A stretch of 64,000 nucleotides of DNA from Lasiodiplodia sp. COLG20 (taxonomy: Eukaryota > Ascomycota > Dothideomycetes > Botryosphaeriales > Botryosphaeriaceae): contig VNWV01000001.1 in NCBI GenBank assembly GCA_009801085.1, positions 3,596,001 to 3,660,000 on the forward strand, given 5' to 3'. The notes under the pieces were generated by a model. That model ran no database searches. It was given only the letters and a program-made list of their open reading frames with translations, and was not told where the DNA came from. The position numbers and the translations under genes are program-made. This document shows, one piece after another, positions 12,401 to 23,490 of the stretch. Position 1 is the first letter of the stretch; every line of letters starts with the position of its first letter.

Positions 12401-13772
12401 CGTTCATCTCGGCCATGTAGTAGTTTGCGGAGCATATTTGCGTCACGGGAAGAGCCGTTTCGTTTGTCGGCGCGATTAGAATGAATTCCCTCTCTCCACA
12501 ACCACTAGTCCAATTGGCCGGGGTTAATTCAGTTGTAACCAAGGTCCTGTTGTCGTACCAGGATCCAAATGGCGGATCAAGCCGGAATTCATGCGTGCAT
12601 CCATCGCCAGAATCCAAGACTGCGACGGTGATGTCTATAGGTATGTCGCTGACGTTCATCTCTTTCATCCTGATCAACGACATCGTCTTGCACTCAAGTT
12701 CAGTATTCAAGACCGTGGTTTCAGCTTCCCACTCCTGGGGAGTCGTTGCCAAGAAAGGTCCAAGAGGAGCACTCGGTCGATCAGAGGGCCAGAAAGGGAT
12801 GATTGTGTAGTCGTCGCTTATCCACGCAGAAGTTGAAACATCCTGTAGGAGATGACCAATGGTCCGCAACATGGTCTCCCTTCCACTCGTCGGCGAAATA
12901 GGGCCTTCGGGCGCCATGCGAGAAAATTGGCCGTCGGTACTGACAGAAATATCCATCGGCTCCAAAAGTGAAGATGACAGCGGTGACACCACCAAAAATC
13001 CGATTATGTTGATGAGGGCAGAGGAAACGAGGACCCAGCTTCTTCCTCCTTTCTTTGAGAAGCCGTCCGCTAGGGCATTCCACCATGCTCCTGGAGCTCG
13101 AAGTATGCTTGAGTATGCTGGAGCACCTCCAAACTTGGCCATCTGGGCGAAAGCCTCGGTTCTTTTGACGTCATCGAGAAGCATCGCAGTCAGTTGGACG
13201 TAAAAGACGGCGAGGAGAGAAGGGGTGAAACGCCATCCGAAGAACTGCATCGTTGAGTCATCGTCGCTGCCCAATCCATCATTTTTGACCGAGTAGTGGA
13301 GAAGTAGAGACACGAGGAGAAGTAGGGTCAACATTGAGACAGCGAGAAGTGCGAGAAACCACCATCGGAGGGTGTATGGTTGCCATGAAGCCGCGTTATG
13401 GCCGACTCTTCCAGAGTCCTCCTCAAGAGCCTCATACTTGATCGAGTTTCGATTTTGATAGCCTCCCGGACCAGGATGTGAGACATAATTGTGGGGCGGA
13501 AAACTGCACGTGACTGGCTCAGAATATGGCTCAGCCTGATCGTAATTTCGGATGCTCGAAGCCTTCGTACTACTGGTGGACTCGGCTTCTAAAATTTGTC
13601 TTTCCGGTTCACGAGGATGCGTAGATAGATCGTCTTGTCTTGATATCCCTTCCTGCGAGTCCACTGGGTGTTCCAGGTCCTGTCCAGAGTCGGCGGAAAG
13701 CGGGTATTGAAGCAGAGGTATTTCGACCTCGGCGCTATGGCTCTTTCTCACGGATGGACGGCGAGACTCCAT
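9452..13772 (-). CDS. DUF3433 large membrane protein, copy 2
   Basis: Three exons by eye: 13772-11744, 11694-11245 and 11196-9452, introns 11695-11743 (donor GTGCGT) and 11197-11244 (donor GTAAGA, branch TACTAATC, acceptor TTTAG). The phases close exactly to 1,407 residues. Order: polar N-terminus to about residue 130; paired membrane helices (WWFLALLAVSMLTLLLLVSL); RFTPSLLAVFYVQLTAMLLDDVKR; glycosylation-rich outer part; a helix near 610; then a second DUF3433 unit with AVLRLRTLTAFVLFLLALAV, an outer region, and a last helix (VAVWLAVAILGWLVV). A serine run of about nine residues near 1,170 is unique to this copy. The 3' end is strongly C-rich on the plus strand (9470-9700) and encodes a glycine-rich tail. 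Paralog of copy 1 in tandem; role unknown. Confidence 0.85.
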
Positions 13773-14307
13773 TTTGGGTGGTTGAAACGGCGGGCGCCAG
13801 ATTCTCAGAGAGCTGCGAGATGGCAGTCATTCCGACCGTCTAGATGGGTTCCTAAGACTTCCAGTACGACGAGGCTGTGAACTGTGGCATTGCAAGACGC
13901 GAGGCTAAGCTAAAATGTGCTAAAATCTGACAGGTCACGCCCCAACACGTCTGCGTGAGTTGCATTGATCTTACTGGTCATGTCAAACCGCATTGCTTTT
14001 GCGGCCCCCACGTTGAAGCCTCATTTCAAGGTTTTGGATAATCCCTGCTGAAATTCCTTGGCTACAGCCTACTAGCATGGCTCTTGGGCATGATCTGATT
14101 TTATGCTTACCCCGCGGTTCCGTCTTGGTCTTTATATCTTTATAAAATGCCTAGGCGCTTATGTATTTCTTGTTTTTCGTAAAAGTGCCTACATCGTATG
14201 CTTTTCTACTTTATGGCGGCGCCCCAGGTCTATTAATTATCTCCACTATGTGTTGAGGGGATTTCAAGACTTGCGGATTCTTGATTTGAGGTAGGTCTCG
14301 CTGTCTT
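13773..14307. other. Intergenic, 5' of DUF3433 copy 2
   Basis: No supported gene; AT-richer from about 14040. Presumed promoter of DUF3433 copy 2. Confidence 0.45.
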
Positions 14308-14952
14308 TTACCTGAAGTTGCTGATTGCGGAGGAAAAGAACCACTTCCGTTGTCTCACTCCATTTTCGCGGATGGAAACTGGGGGCATCTGTGATCCGCT
14401 TTGAGAGTCACCCGCCAGATTCCTATTTGAAGGAATTGGTATTTTTCTCTCCATATAATATTTGATAGTGCGGATGGAGTTCTCCAAGATCTGTTTCGAA
14501 AGGTAAGTCGGCAGTAACTTGGCCAAGATGAGAAGGAAGTATGCAGGAACTTCATGATTGTCCTGAGAGTGCCTCTGTCTCCTCTTTGTTATCCGAGGAT
14601 ACAAATACCCAAGAAATTCCCCAAGGCGGATCATGCATTTCTTGAGCGGGTAGAAGAATAGAGTGAAAACGGGGTGATAATGGACAATGTGAGTGATCAC
14701 TACGGGTGAAAGCTTTGCTGCCAGCAATTGGAGTTGATTGCTAACTTCGAGTTGACCACAAAGGCCAAAGCTGTCTAAGGAGTGTGGCTTGTACATGTAG
14801 GAGAGTTTGTACAATCCAGCGTGCTCAATGAGCAAGTGCGTCCAACAGATCTTAGAAGTCACCGATCTCGCTGTCTCGAGCCCTCGGAATCGGTAGCGCT
14901 TCGGATCACTGCCCAACTTCCTCACCCAGTGGAGGTTTCGCCGGAACACCAT
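14308..14952 (-). CDS. Hypothetical ORF, 214 residues (doubtful)
   Basis: Open frame from ATG 14952 with no recognised family, no signal peptide and no clear domain; it is basic and contains one hydrophobic stretch (VVITHIVHYHPVFTLFFYPL). It starts only 15 bp after the stop of the micro-exon peptide gene on the same strand. That peptide's spliced frame cannot run into it, because every splice combination of 3-nt exons keeps the TAA at 14967-14969 in frame. It may be 3' UTR of that gene, a separate gene or chance. Confidence 0.2.
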   Translation of the reverse strand: MVFRRNLHWVRKLGSDPKRYRFRGLETARSVTSKICWTHLLIEHAGLYKLSYMYKPHSLDSFGLCGQLEVSNQLQLLAAKLSPVVITHIVHYHPVFTLFFYPLKKCMIRLGEFLGYLYPRITKRRQRHSQDNHEVPAYFLLILAKLLPTYLSKQILENSIRTIKYYMERKIPIPSNRNLAGDSQSGSQMPPVSIRENGVRQRKWFFSSAISNFR

Positions 14953-14966
14953 GGCAAGGTCCGTGC

Positions 14967-15411
14967 TTACTGTAATTATGTTAGGTATAATTCGGATAGA
15001 AGGCGGAAGTGGGACTACTTACACACTGTAGTATCGTCCATCCCAGAATGGGTAGTGGTTAGTAAAAGAGCGGAAAGGATTGATAGTAATAGGGCTAAGC
15101 TTACGCACTGTATTGGGTTAGAACATATACAACAGCATGAATAGTTGGAGGAGTACTTACTTTCTGATTTAATCATTGCCAAAGTGAGGCATGCGGTTAG
15201 TCCAGTTACAATGAATCAAGAGTAAGAAGCTCACGTTGTTACCGCAGCACCTGGCGCGGTTGGCGCAACCACCGGGGCAGCGAGGATCGTACTGCCTGGC
15301 GACGAGGTTCTCAATAGGCTCGGCCTCGGCGACGGCTTCGGCGTCGTGGGCCAGAGGAGTGGCGGCGGCAAGGCCGACGAGGAAGGTCATGGCGATGTAA
15401 AGGAACTTCAT
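14967..15411 (-). CDS. Small secreted cysteine-rich peptide with three one-codon micro-exons
   Basis: Exon 1 (15411-15235, 59 codons) starts MKFLYIAMTFLVGLAAATPLA, a clear signal peptide, followed by an acidic A/E-rich pro-region, the sequence LVAR, and a short cysteine-rich end (C-x3-C-x5-CC). Four consecutive introns follow: 15234-15164, 15160-15108, 15104-15026 and 15022-14970. Their donors are GTGAGC, GTAAGT, GTAAGC and GTAAGT; each contains a CTAAC branch site and ends in CAG. Between them lie exons of exactly three bases: AAA (15163-15161), TGC (15107-15105) and TGT (15025-15023); the last exon opens with TAA (14969-14967). The product is 62 residues and gains Lys-Cys-Cys, bringing the mature part to six cysteines, C-x3-C-x5-CC-x4-CC. 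Reading through the first intron instead would give an 80-residue protein with an odd cysteine and a non-conserved tail. Likely an extracellular disulfide-rich peptide; function unknown, an effector or antimicrobial role is only a guess. Confidence 0.75.
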
Positions 15412-15518
15412 GTTGTCGGTGGAAAAGGTGGCAGCTGGAAGCTTGAGGTTGTGAGGTGATTTGTTGGTGAAGTGGTGGTGTGGTGGTTTGGTGCCTCTTC
15501 TACCGACTGCCGTCCCTC

Positions 15519-15526
15519 TTTATATA
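15519..15526 (-). promoter_or_regulatory. TATA box of the cysteine-rich peptide gene
   Basis: TATATAAA on the minus strand, about 108 bp upstream of the start codon at 15411, preceded by a pyrimidine-poor GTGGTG-rich leader. Spacing suits a strongly expressed, inducible small secreted protein gene. Confidence 0.55.
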
Positions 15527-16406
15527 CCTTCGTAAGTAGCTCAAGAAAGCGCCGGGAGTTATTCGTACTCGGCGAGTTTCCGAACTCTATGAGTATCGCT
15601 TAGGCATGTTTACCATGTGAAACAGTTATTGATGCACAGTTTGTCAGTGACAGCTGTCTTCTCCATTGGCATTACTGTGCTCTGAAGCGTGGCGTTTGTC
15701 AGGGCGCTCCATTCAGACATGAGTCAAAACTAGCTTTATTAAGGAACGCAGCTAATAGGACTTTGTAGACGCTCTAGAACCGCTGGTGTATTCATAAATA
15801 ACGCGCGAATAACAGATGAGGATCAGATCACAGTAAACTCAAATTTAAAGCTTAACGGAGCCTCGCCTGAGGCACGGGCACTTTCGGTTGACCGCTTTAT
15901 GACTAAATAGAACCTTATTCGATGGGAGAAAACCCAATGCACGTGTCATGATGAAATTGTGTCCTAAACCTCACGCCATATGCCTGGGCTACAAAAGAGG
16001 AAATATGAGGTGCACAACGATCTTTCTGTTTTTGCCGCACCTTACATTCTCAGCTAGTACTTTTTGACTCGGTGAAAGTATGGTTAAGACTACCTGAATC
16101 AAGAATACGAGAGAGTGAGGTGGACATTGGCACGACCCATGCGGGGTGGCCCCTGCGGCTCGGCCAATGCGGGGCAATAGGCGGCGTCCGACAAGCTTGG
16201 GAAAAGAGAGCTTTCATTCTTACCTTTTTGCCAGAGGAGGCCCGAGGGAAACTTTTTCGGTCCGTCCCGAGGCGGCAGCGTCGGCATTCCTCCCGAGAAG
16301 CCACAACTTTATTCCCCCTGATTCCACGGAATGTGTGCGCCCGCCGGACAATATTGTGGGGGATGGTCCAGAGCATATGTAGTCTATAGTAGTAGTCCTG
16401 TATAGG
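15527..16406. other. Intergenic, about 0.9 kb
   Basis: Nothing supported. Short ORFs at 16050-16390 on both strands look like chance reading of GC-richer sequence next to the 3' end of the arylsulfotransferase-like gene. Confidence 0.45.
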
Positions 16407-18434
16407 CTAAGCATCACTATCCGTGCTTTCAACCTGCTCATACCCCCTCCTGATCCTCCTCCTCCCCCGCGACTCATCACCACCACCACCCAGTCTCGCG
16501 TACAGCTTCGGCACCGCCCAAAGCGACCCAACGAACCCAATCACCAGCACTAGCGCCACCAGCTGCGGTAGGACCTGCCACGCCAGCCCCGGCAGCTCCT
16601 TTCGGGGCTGCACGGGGTAGCGCGTCCGGCCTCCGACAAATCCGCCATCGTACCCAACCGCATCCCAATCCACGTCTGCCGGTCCCATCTTCCTACTAGG
16701 CGATGCGGCACTATCCGCGAGCATAGCGGGACAACCCCACTCATCGCAAACATCTCTGAGTCTGCCAGCGGGCACGAAGGTCCTGCATATCCGCGACCTC
16801 CGGATGGCCTTCCCATCCCTCCCCACCGCTTCGGCGAAAACCCACCGCGCGTACTTGTTGGGCATACGAACGCGAGTCTCGAACCCGGTCTTGTTCGCCG
16901 TCCTGAGCAATTCCCAAGCCTTGCTTCCCGCACCCCTTTGATCACCATCCTGACCCTCCTCCGCCACGGAATAAAAGTTCCACGCCGCCACCTCCGTCGC
17001 CCCGTTCCACGACACGTAGAAGATGGTCTCGGCTGCAGACGTGTCGTTGTGCGCGTAAGCGAAGACGGCGGGGCTGTCGTGCGGCGTGGCAGTCCAGTTG
17101 TGCTTGCGCACGCGGTAGCTCATGATGTCGCTGTCAGAGGCATTGGGCGCGAACTGGCCCCACAGCACCGTCTTGCTGGCGCCATCGTCGCCGGGCGCGT
17201 GCTCGGAGAAGAACGGCCACTTGCCCCAGCCGACGAAGGCGTTGTCGCTGGGGAGGAGCTGCATGCTGCCCTGCGAGCCGGAGAGCATCTGGTGCGATGC
17301 GTTCTCGGGGAAGTGCGTGGAGAGGAGGGAGGCTGTGTGAGAGGTGTGGTCGAGGGCGATGACGAGGCCGCGGGAGTGGGGGGATGTTGGGGTGGTGAGG
17401 CCGTCGTCGCTGGCGTTGTCGAAGTGGGAGAGGGTGGTGTGGGTGGTGTTGGAGGTGAGGGCGCGGACGTCGTGTTGGCTGGAGAAGGTGAAGTCCGCGG
17501 CGGCGTAGTGGTGGGGGAGCGTGTGGTTGGAGGGCTGGCCGCTGAGCTGCCATACGACGTGGCCGTCCGCCTGGGAGATTTTGTAGATGGTGGACGTGTG
17601 GCGGGATGAGATCAGGTAGTCGCCATCGCTGGTTTTGTCGATGGAGTTGAGGTGGAAGTAGTCCCATGGCGTGCCGGGGTCGAGGCCGTTGCCGCCGATG
17701 GTGGTTGCGCCGGGGAGGACGACGGCGTTGCGCGGGCTGGTCTCCTCGTGCTCGAGGCTGGACCATTCGAACAGGACTTCGCCGGTGGAGATGCGGATTT
17801 CCTGGAAGATGGACTCGGATATCCACCCGATGCGGTCTGTTACGCCGAATGGACTCAGGTCGTACGGTACGACCTTGTAGATGGATATGAGAGCGCTGCG
17901 GCCGTCCACCACACGGAACTCGTGCATGTCTCCGGCGCTCATAGTTGAGCCCCCGACTTGAACAGTTGCGGCAATGCGGTACGTTGAGTCAAGGATAATC
18001 CCCACCCCGCGTCCGAAACCGCGATGAGATGCGCCGAGGAAGAAGCATAGATGGTCTCTTGACTTCCACTGGCAGACGTGCGGATTGTTCGCGAATACAC
18101 CGCCGAAGTCGGCAGCGCCCGCCCAGACTAATTCCTGATTTGTTGTTAGTGAAACAAGCGCGGATGGATAAGATTCAAAATACCCCGGAGTTGTCAAAGA
18201 TATACGGCCCCGCATCTATACTGGACATCTCGGTATGACTCCATGGTGCTAGGAAAATGTAGCCAGGAGTGACTGCACTCTCATCAAAAACGGTAATGTT
18301 GATAGGTGGCGGGTTGATGTCTGGCCGCTGAAAAGCAATCAGTGGATAGGATTGCTGACTTCTCAGATTACACTTACTGAGTAATAGAACGGAGCCGAGG
18401 CTATGAAAGCACTGCTTCCATTGGTCGAGCCCAT
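16407..18434 (-). CDS. Arylsulfotransferase-like (ASST family) membrane protein
   Basis: Exons 18434-18378, 18327-18184 and 18134-16407; introns 18328-18377 (GTAAGT...TTTTCAG) and 18135-18183 (GTATTT, branch CACTAAC, CAG). The joins restore family blocks: YYS/RPDINPPP and DNSG/ELVWAGAADFGG. Typical later blocks are HEFRVVDGRSALISIY, GGNGLDPGTPWDYFHLNSIDK, GDYLISSRHTSTIYKI and FSSQHDVRAL, the signature of the fungal arylsulfotransferase family (Pfam Arylsulfotran_2), a six-bladed propeller. One C-terminal membrane helix (WQVLPQLVALVLVIGFVGSL) and a short basic tail end the protein, so it is probably a type I surface protein with a large outer domain. About 642 residues. The start is uncertain: frame upstream of ATG 18434 stays open for six hydrophobic codons back to an acceptor-like CAG, so a signal-peptide exon may be missing. 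Sulfotransferase activity in fungi is not established. Confidence 0.8.
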
Positions 18435-19938
18435 CAGTGTGGTAACGATAAACTGTCAGTGAATAAATTACTTTCAACGTATGGATCGCAGCTTTGTTCG
18501 GCTTATGTCAGGGGGCCGGCAAAGTGGGCTGAACAGTCTCAATTCGGCACTATGAGAAAAAGTGCTACGAAGGAGAAGAGAAGGCAACGAATCGAGAGAC
18601 CTCTAAATCACTCGATCTTGGCGTGGGTGCTTCAGCACCGGCGTAGACCGATAGTAGAGCATCGCTTAACACCAGTTCTCCTACTGGTAACTACAGACTA
18701 TTAAAAGCATCCAAGCTTTTATCACTAGGTTTCACGCTATTCTCGGCTAGTTCCTACCCCATGAACGGGCCGGCCGCCCACCGGGGGACGGTCGTGCGTT
18801 ACAAGGTACCTTTATACGAGCGAGCCAATCAGATCCCCGGAAAAACGAGCGTGGGTGGCTGGCCCGTTCATAGGAGGTATTTGTATAACCTTATTCAAAA
18901 TGATACTTCTAGAACTTCAGCTACGGAGTACCTCCGTGCGAAGATACGAGCTATCTGCTTCAGCTGTGCTCCATCCCCTAAGCATGAATCAAACCTCACT
19001 CCATTTTCCCCTACTGCATTGACCATCTCGCTGCGGACCTGTCACCGCAGTGAGCATGCAAGAAAAATTTCCGCACTGTTCTGACTCCTTCTTCAGAAAA
19101 CCTATGCTTTATTGGAAACAGCCTTCTCTCCAGCTCTCTTTGAGCGATTGAATTGGAAAACACTTGCTGCAATCATGCATGTGCGGAAGTGAAACGGGGA
19201 GTGATGTCCGCAAGCAATTTGGACACACCAGTGAGTGAATAGTATTGGAATACCGAGAGATGGTGTCATGTGAAAGCCTTGGTCGATACGCGTGGAAACG
19301 CTGGGGCAGATATGCAGCGCTGCGAAACAGCAAAAGTAAAGGCCCGGGTCGCCCGCTTCAGACGAACGCGAATAGACAAAATAGAGCGCAGACAAACACC
19401 ACAATTTTATTCAATACATCGTTGAAACGGCAGTTTCTACTTCAATATTGAGATTTAAATGGTTTTCTTGGTCCTGCTTCTCCACCTTTAGAGGTGGGCT
19501 GATGGCACACAACATGAATGGGAATTCCCGAGGTCACCTCCATGGGGCGGCGGGTACTTCCGAGCAGGATCGCCAATATTTTCCCATGGAGGTTTCCCGA
19601 TTGGACTCGATCGTCTATCGAGTTGACATCTTGGGCGCTGATCCCGGCCCCAAATTCCCGCTGACTACCCCTCTTCTGTTCAACCATCCTATCATGTCGT
19701 ACGTATAACTTGATTGATCACCTTGCAGAACAATGCTGACGCGAGCAATCAGATCATCCAACAACATGAACAATCCTCCATCCCACCAGTTCAGCTCAAG
19801 CTGCTTCGTCATGCACAAATCTGTTTTAGCACATGCGCCACACAACTGCATCGCAAGGCTGAGGCTCTTGCTGACATGTATATTTCTGGTAGGGCAGTCA
19901 GACCCTTTGTGACACGTATGCGCAACCAGTTGCCCGCC
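18435..19938. other. Intergenic, about 1.5 kb
   Basis: No gene supported. Contains the imperfect inverted repeat at 18760-18871 described separately. ORFs on both strands (for example 19615-20034 minus) are shadows or chance. Confidence 0.5.
18760..18871. repeat. Short inverted-repeat element, MITE-like
   Basis: The left arm starting at 18761 (ATGAACGGGCCGGCCGCCCAC) is matched by the reverse complement of the right arm ending at 18871 with 19 of 21 positions identical, the two differences being G/A. The arms enclose about 70 bp. A short non-autonomous DNA transposon or a cruciform-forming element is possible. No clear target-site duplication is seen and no second copy was noticed in the window. 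Confidence 0.45.
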
Positions 19939-22900
19939 ATGTTCATTCTTCTCCCGCTTTTTATGTTCTGCAGCGTGGCCATCTCGCAACGCTTGACAGG
20001 CGTGCAGGGTACGTCGCTCTAACACTCTGTACAAATAATTTCAATATGCGAACGCATTCTCACAAATATCAGGTGCAATCGCAAACAACACTCTCTGGCT
20101 GTTTGGTGCTAATGTCATGTCGACTGATGGCTCCATCATCTCGTCCTGTGAGACGCCTTGAGACAGCTTCTGGGAATCTCAAGTGACCAGAAACAGCAAA
20201 CAACCTGACGATATTTAACCTGAGTCAAAACTTTACTGCCACAGACCCAGAAAGCCCTCGATCTTTGGGTCCTCAAAATGGCCTACCAAGTGTTTCGTTT
20301 GGCACCATGTGGAGCAACCAAATCGACAGGTTTTGGTTGTTCAATGGAAAGCAACTATGGCGGTTTGAGACAGGCATATGCACGTGGACTGAAGTACAAG
20401 ACTTCTGTCCAAGGGGAAACAACATCGAGAGAGTTGCCGGTGTCGGACTCAACATTCCGTCCAGAGCAACGGGCTATTACCTGGGTGGGTATTCGGCAGA
20501 CGATAATTTTACAGACCGCCGGTACTTTCACAACATGGTCGTTTTCAACATGGCTAAAGAGAAGACGAGCTCCATAGACCTACCAGATTATGTACCGATC
20601 ATTGCTCCAGGACTAGTATACCTTGATATCGGAGCCGAAGGCATGCTCGTAGTCATCGGAGGTCAGACTGAGAAGAATGGCACACTCGAATACGTAAGTA
20701 TAATTCAGCTGGACTTGCTACCGGATCTAATCAGCCCGTGCAGTCAAGTCTCCAGGTTGTTTACTTCTACGATATTGCTTCGGGAAGATGGATGTCGCAG
20801 TCCACCACTGATGTCCTTGGCCGAACCGACAGCTTTTACGGCGCTTACGACATTTACTCTCCCGGTATTCCATCCGAGCGCTGCAGCATGTGCACCGTTG
20901 TTGGCACAGCTCCTCCTCACACCGTCTTCAATATCTACGTGTTTGGCGGCCAGAATGATACTGCTACTCCTGGAGACATCTGGGCTCTCACGATGCCAGG
21001 GTGAGCACACTCAATATTCAATGCAAAACAACGCTGATTGTTTGAATAGAGCCATTTGGATTAGAATGACCACCAATGACATCACCAACAACCCAAAGTC
21101 CGGGATGTCATGCAATCTCATACATGACAGGTATGTCCTCATGTATGGTGGATGTTGAATGGAAGGTGGCAACAAATGCCTCAACTACGGTTGGAATCCG
21201 CTTCTCTACTACATCATCGCCGGTGACTACTGGATGGCAGACTGGAATTGGCACTACAACCCTAACGCTGCTGGATACAATGTGCCGAAGCAAATATTCG
21301 ACGTTGTTGGTGGAGAGTAAGTCTGGCTCTTGCCTACTCCATAACATGGCAACTCACCATGTGTAGCCCAGGGCCGTGGGGAAACACCACCGTCCGATCT
21401 CCCAAATTCACCAGTTACAACGACAGCTTGCTGAAACAAGCCTTTATGCCCCCAGCACCTACACTCGTCAACCATTGCTTAATCGCTTGGGAAATAACCC
21501 TTCCAATTCTATTCGGCATCCCCGTATGGTTGTTTGGACAATCTCTTTGGGCCAGGTATGTGCGTGGTAGACGCGATGTCTTCTGGAACGACAAGTTGAA
21601 GCCACCTTCCATCGCGCTGCTATTTGCATGCACCGCGGGGTTAATTATAATCGTCACCTCGCTCTGGCTGATCAGCTACCTGGAAGACCCCGACACGAGC
21701 AGTAAGACCCGCCGTTCTCAGTAACCAAAACCAACCCGATTGCTGACTCTCTCGTCCGGCAGCCTGGACCAGTGGCTCAGAAGCCAGTGGCATCTGGACC
21801 GGTGACGAATGGAACACGACCTTCACGCCGGCTGCCGGGAGCGGGCGGTCCATCAAAGGCCTCTCCCGGCTGTACCTCGACAAGGGCGCATCGGGCCAAT
21901 GGGACCGGCACAACGCTACGCAACGCTTGGGGCCGAGGGCGTATTTCATCTGGACGTATCTCCCAAGCATCATCTTCGTCTCGTACGGCCTTTTCTGGCA
22001 GGTCATCGACGGCGAGACGAAGCGGCTGGAGAAGTGGCGGCAGATGGCGCGGCCGGACGGGTGCTCGGCGGACAAGTCGTTGTGTTTCGACTACCACGAG
22101 TTCTGGAGTCCGCTGGCGCTGCTGCAGGCCCTGAGGTATAGGCAGTGGGCGGTGGTGTTCTCGAGCGTGGGGTACTTGCTCGCTGCGATTGCTATACCCA
22201 ACGTTCAGAATTACGTTTTCACGTGGCATATTTTCGCCGGCAACGGGCTGGCTTGGGGCGGGATTTATACAAGGCAGGTTGCGTATGCGGACGCGTACTG
22301 GTCGAAAGTTCTCTTGGCCGCGCTGGGTCTCAATCTTGCCTGCGTGCTGGGTCTTTACTGGTCTCTGCGGAAGTATCCAGCATACCATGAGGAGCCAAAC
22401 GGTATTGCTTATGTTGCCTCCCTCACTATCGACGACGACAACGCTACTGATCTTCAGAGTGTCTTCTCTGCCAATGGAGTCAAGAAGGAATACCGACATG
22501 ATCGGTTCAAACTGGAAGCCTCTGATGACGGCACACATGCACGACTCATCCGAACAGGGAGGATAGACGCCGAGTTGGCACATCCATGGACAGAAGGGCT
22601 CCTCAAAGCTCCAGCACATGCTTTCAGAGCTGTTCCCAACCCGCATTCGCTTGCTGAGCATGTGGAGCAGAGGTGCTGGTGGCCATGGAAAAAGATCTTT
22701 GACCTGACGTTGTTGATATGCTGGAATCTGGGGCTCGGCTTGACCTTGGGCGCAGCATGCTACATACTCCGCGAAATCACTTCGCCCGAGCAGAAGGTGG
22801 CTCAGAATTACCGGCTTCCCTGGTCGCCGAATCTGTATCTTGTGGTCGGAGTATCCATACAGGTAAGACCTCTGCCACACTTGGGGCATCCTCAGACGGG

Positions 22901-23490
22901 ATTAAATAACCCGTGCACAGTCTCTGTACCAATTCTTCGAGCGCCGAGTCCGCGCAGCCACAGTCCTCTTCGCGCTTTCAGCCGACGAACAACCCCCACG
23001 CATCCTCTACGAAGACTGGACAAACACCATACCTTTCGTCGACATCATCCAAGCCTTCCTCCACGGCCATGTATTCCTCGCATTCACTCTGTTCGGCACT
23101 GTTGTATCGATAGCGTACACGATCATGCTCGGCTCTTTGCAGGTTTCCGCCAGTTTCTACGGCGCGACGACTTACACCGCCGACGTCGACGGTGTCATTG
23201 CCATCGTGGCCTTTAACGCGTATTTGCTGGCTATCAGTATGGCCGCATTAGGGGCTTATGTCTTCAAGATGTGGAAGATGGAGTGGAACGTAAGGGGCCA
23301 GACCACGCTCGCCATGCAACTGACTTTTACCTTGTGGTCGAATGGATTGAGAGGGGACATGAGAAGGGTTGAGAGAGTGGATACAATGAAAGAAAAATTG
23401 AGAATACTTCGGGGCTCCAAGTATAAGTTTCAGAAGGTCTCGAATGCGCCGGACGATCTTCAGGGTAGTATCGAGAAATGTCTGGAATGA
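19939..23490 (+). pseudogene. Kelch ectodomain + DUF3433 membrane protein, interrupted by one TGA
   Basis: Eight exons by eye: 19939-20008, 20073-20147, 20197-20693, 20744-21000, 21050-21316, 21367-21701, 21763-22862 and 22921-23490. All introns are 49-64 nt and phases close to 1,057 codons. Order: signal peptide (MFILLPLFMFCSVAIS); kelch-type propeller to about residue 380 (LWLFGANVMS, YYLGGYSADD, MLVVIGGQTEK, IYVFGGQNDT, YVLMYGG); a helix (IALLFACTAGLIIIVTSLWL); then DUF3433-like blocks (FIWTYLPSIIFVSYGLFWQVIDGETKRLE; LRYRQWAVVFSSVGYLLAA) and C-terminal helices. Codon 336 is TGA (21156-21158), inside the last kelch blade and immediately followed by ATG, with clearly homologous coding on both sides in the same frame. 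No intron placement rescues it: the only short candidate (donor at 21131) breaks the frame. Either a young pseudogene, a sequencing error, or two products. The third DUF3433 locus in the window. Confidence 0.7.

Noticed and set aside
14308..14952. Possible extra exon of the cysteine-rich peptide gene
   Set aside because: All splice combinations of the 3-nt exons reach the TAA at 14967-14969, so translation cannot continue into this ORF.
16938..17609. 223-residue plus ORF
   Set aside because: Antisense shadow of the arylsulfotransferase-like gene.
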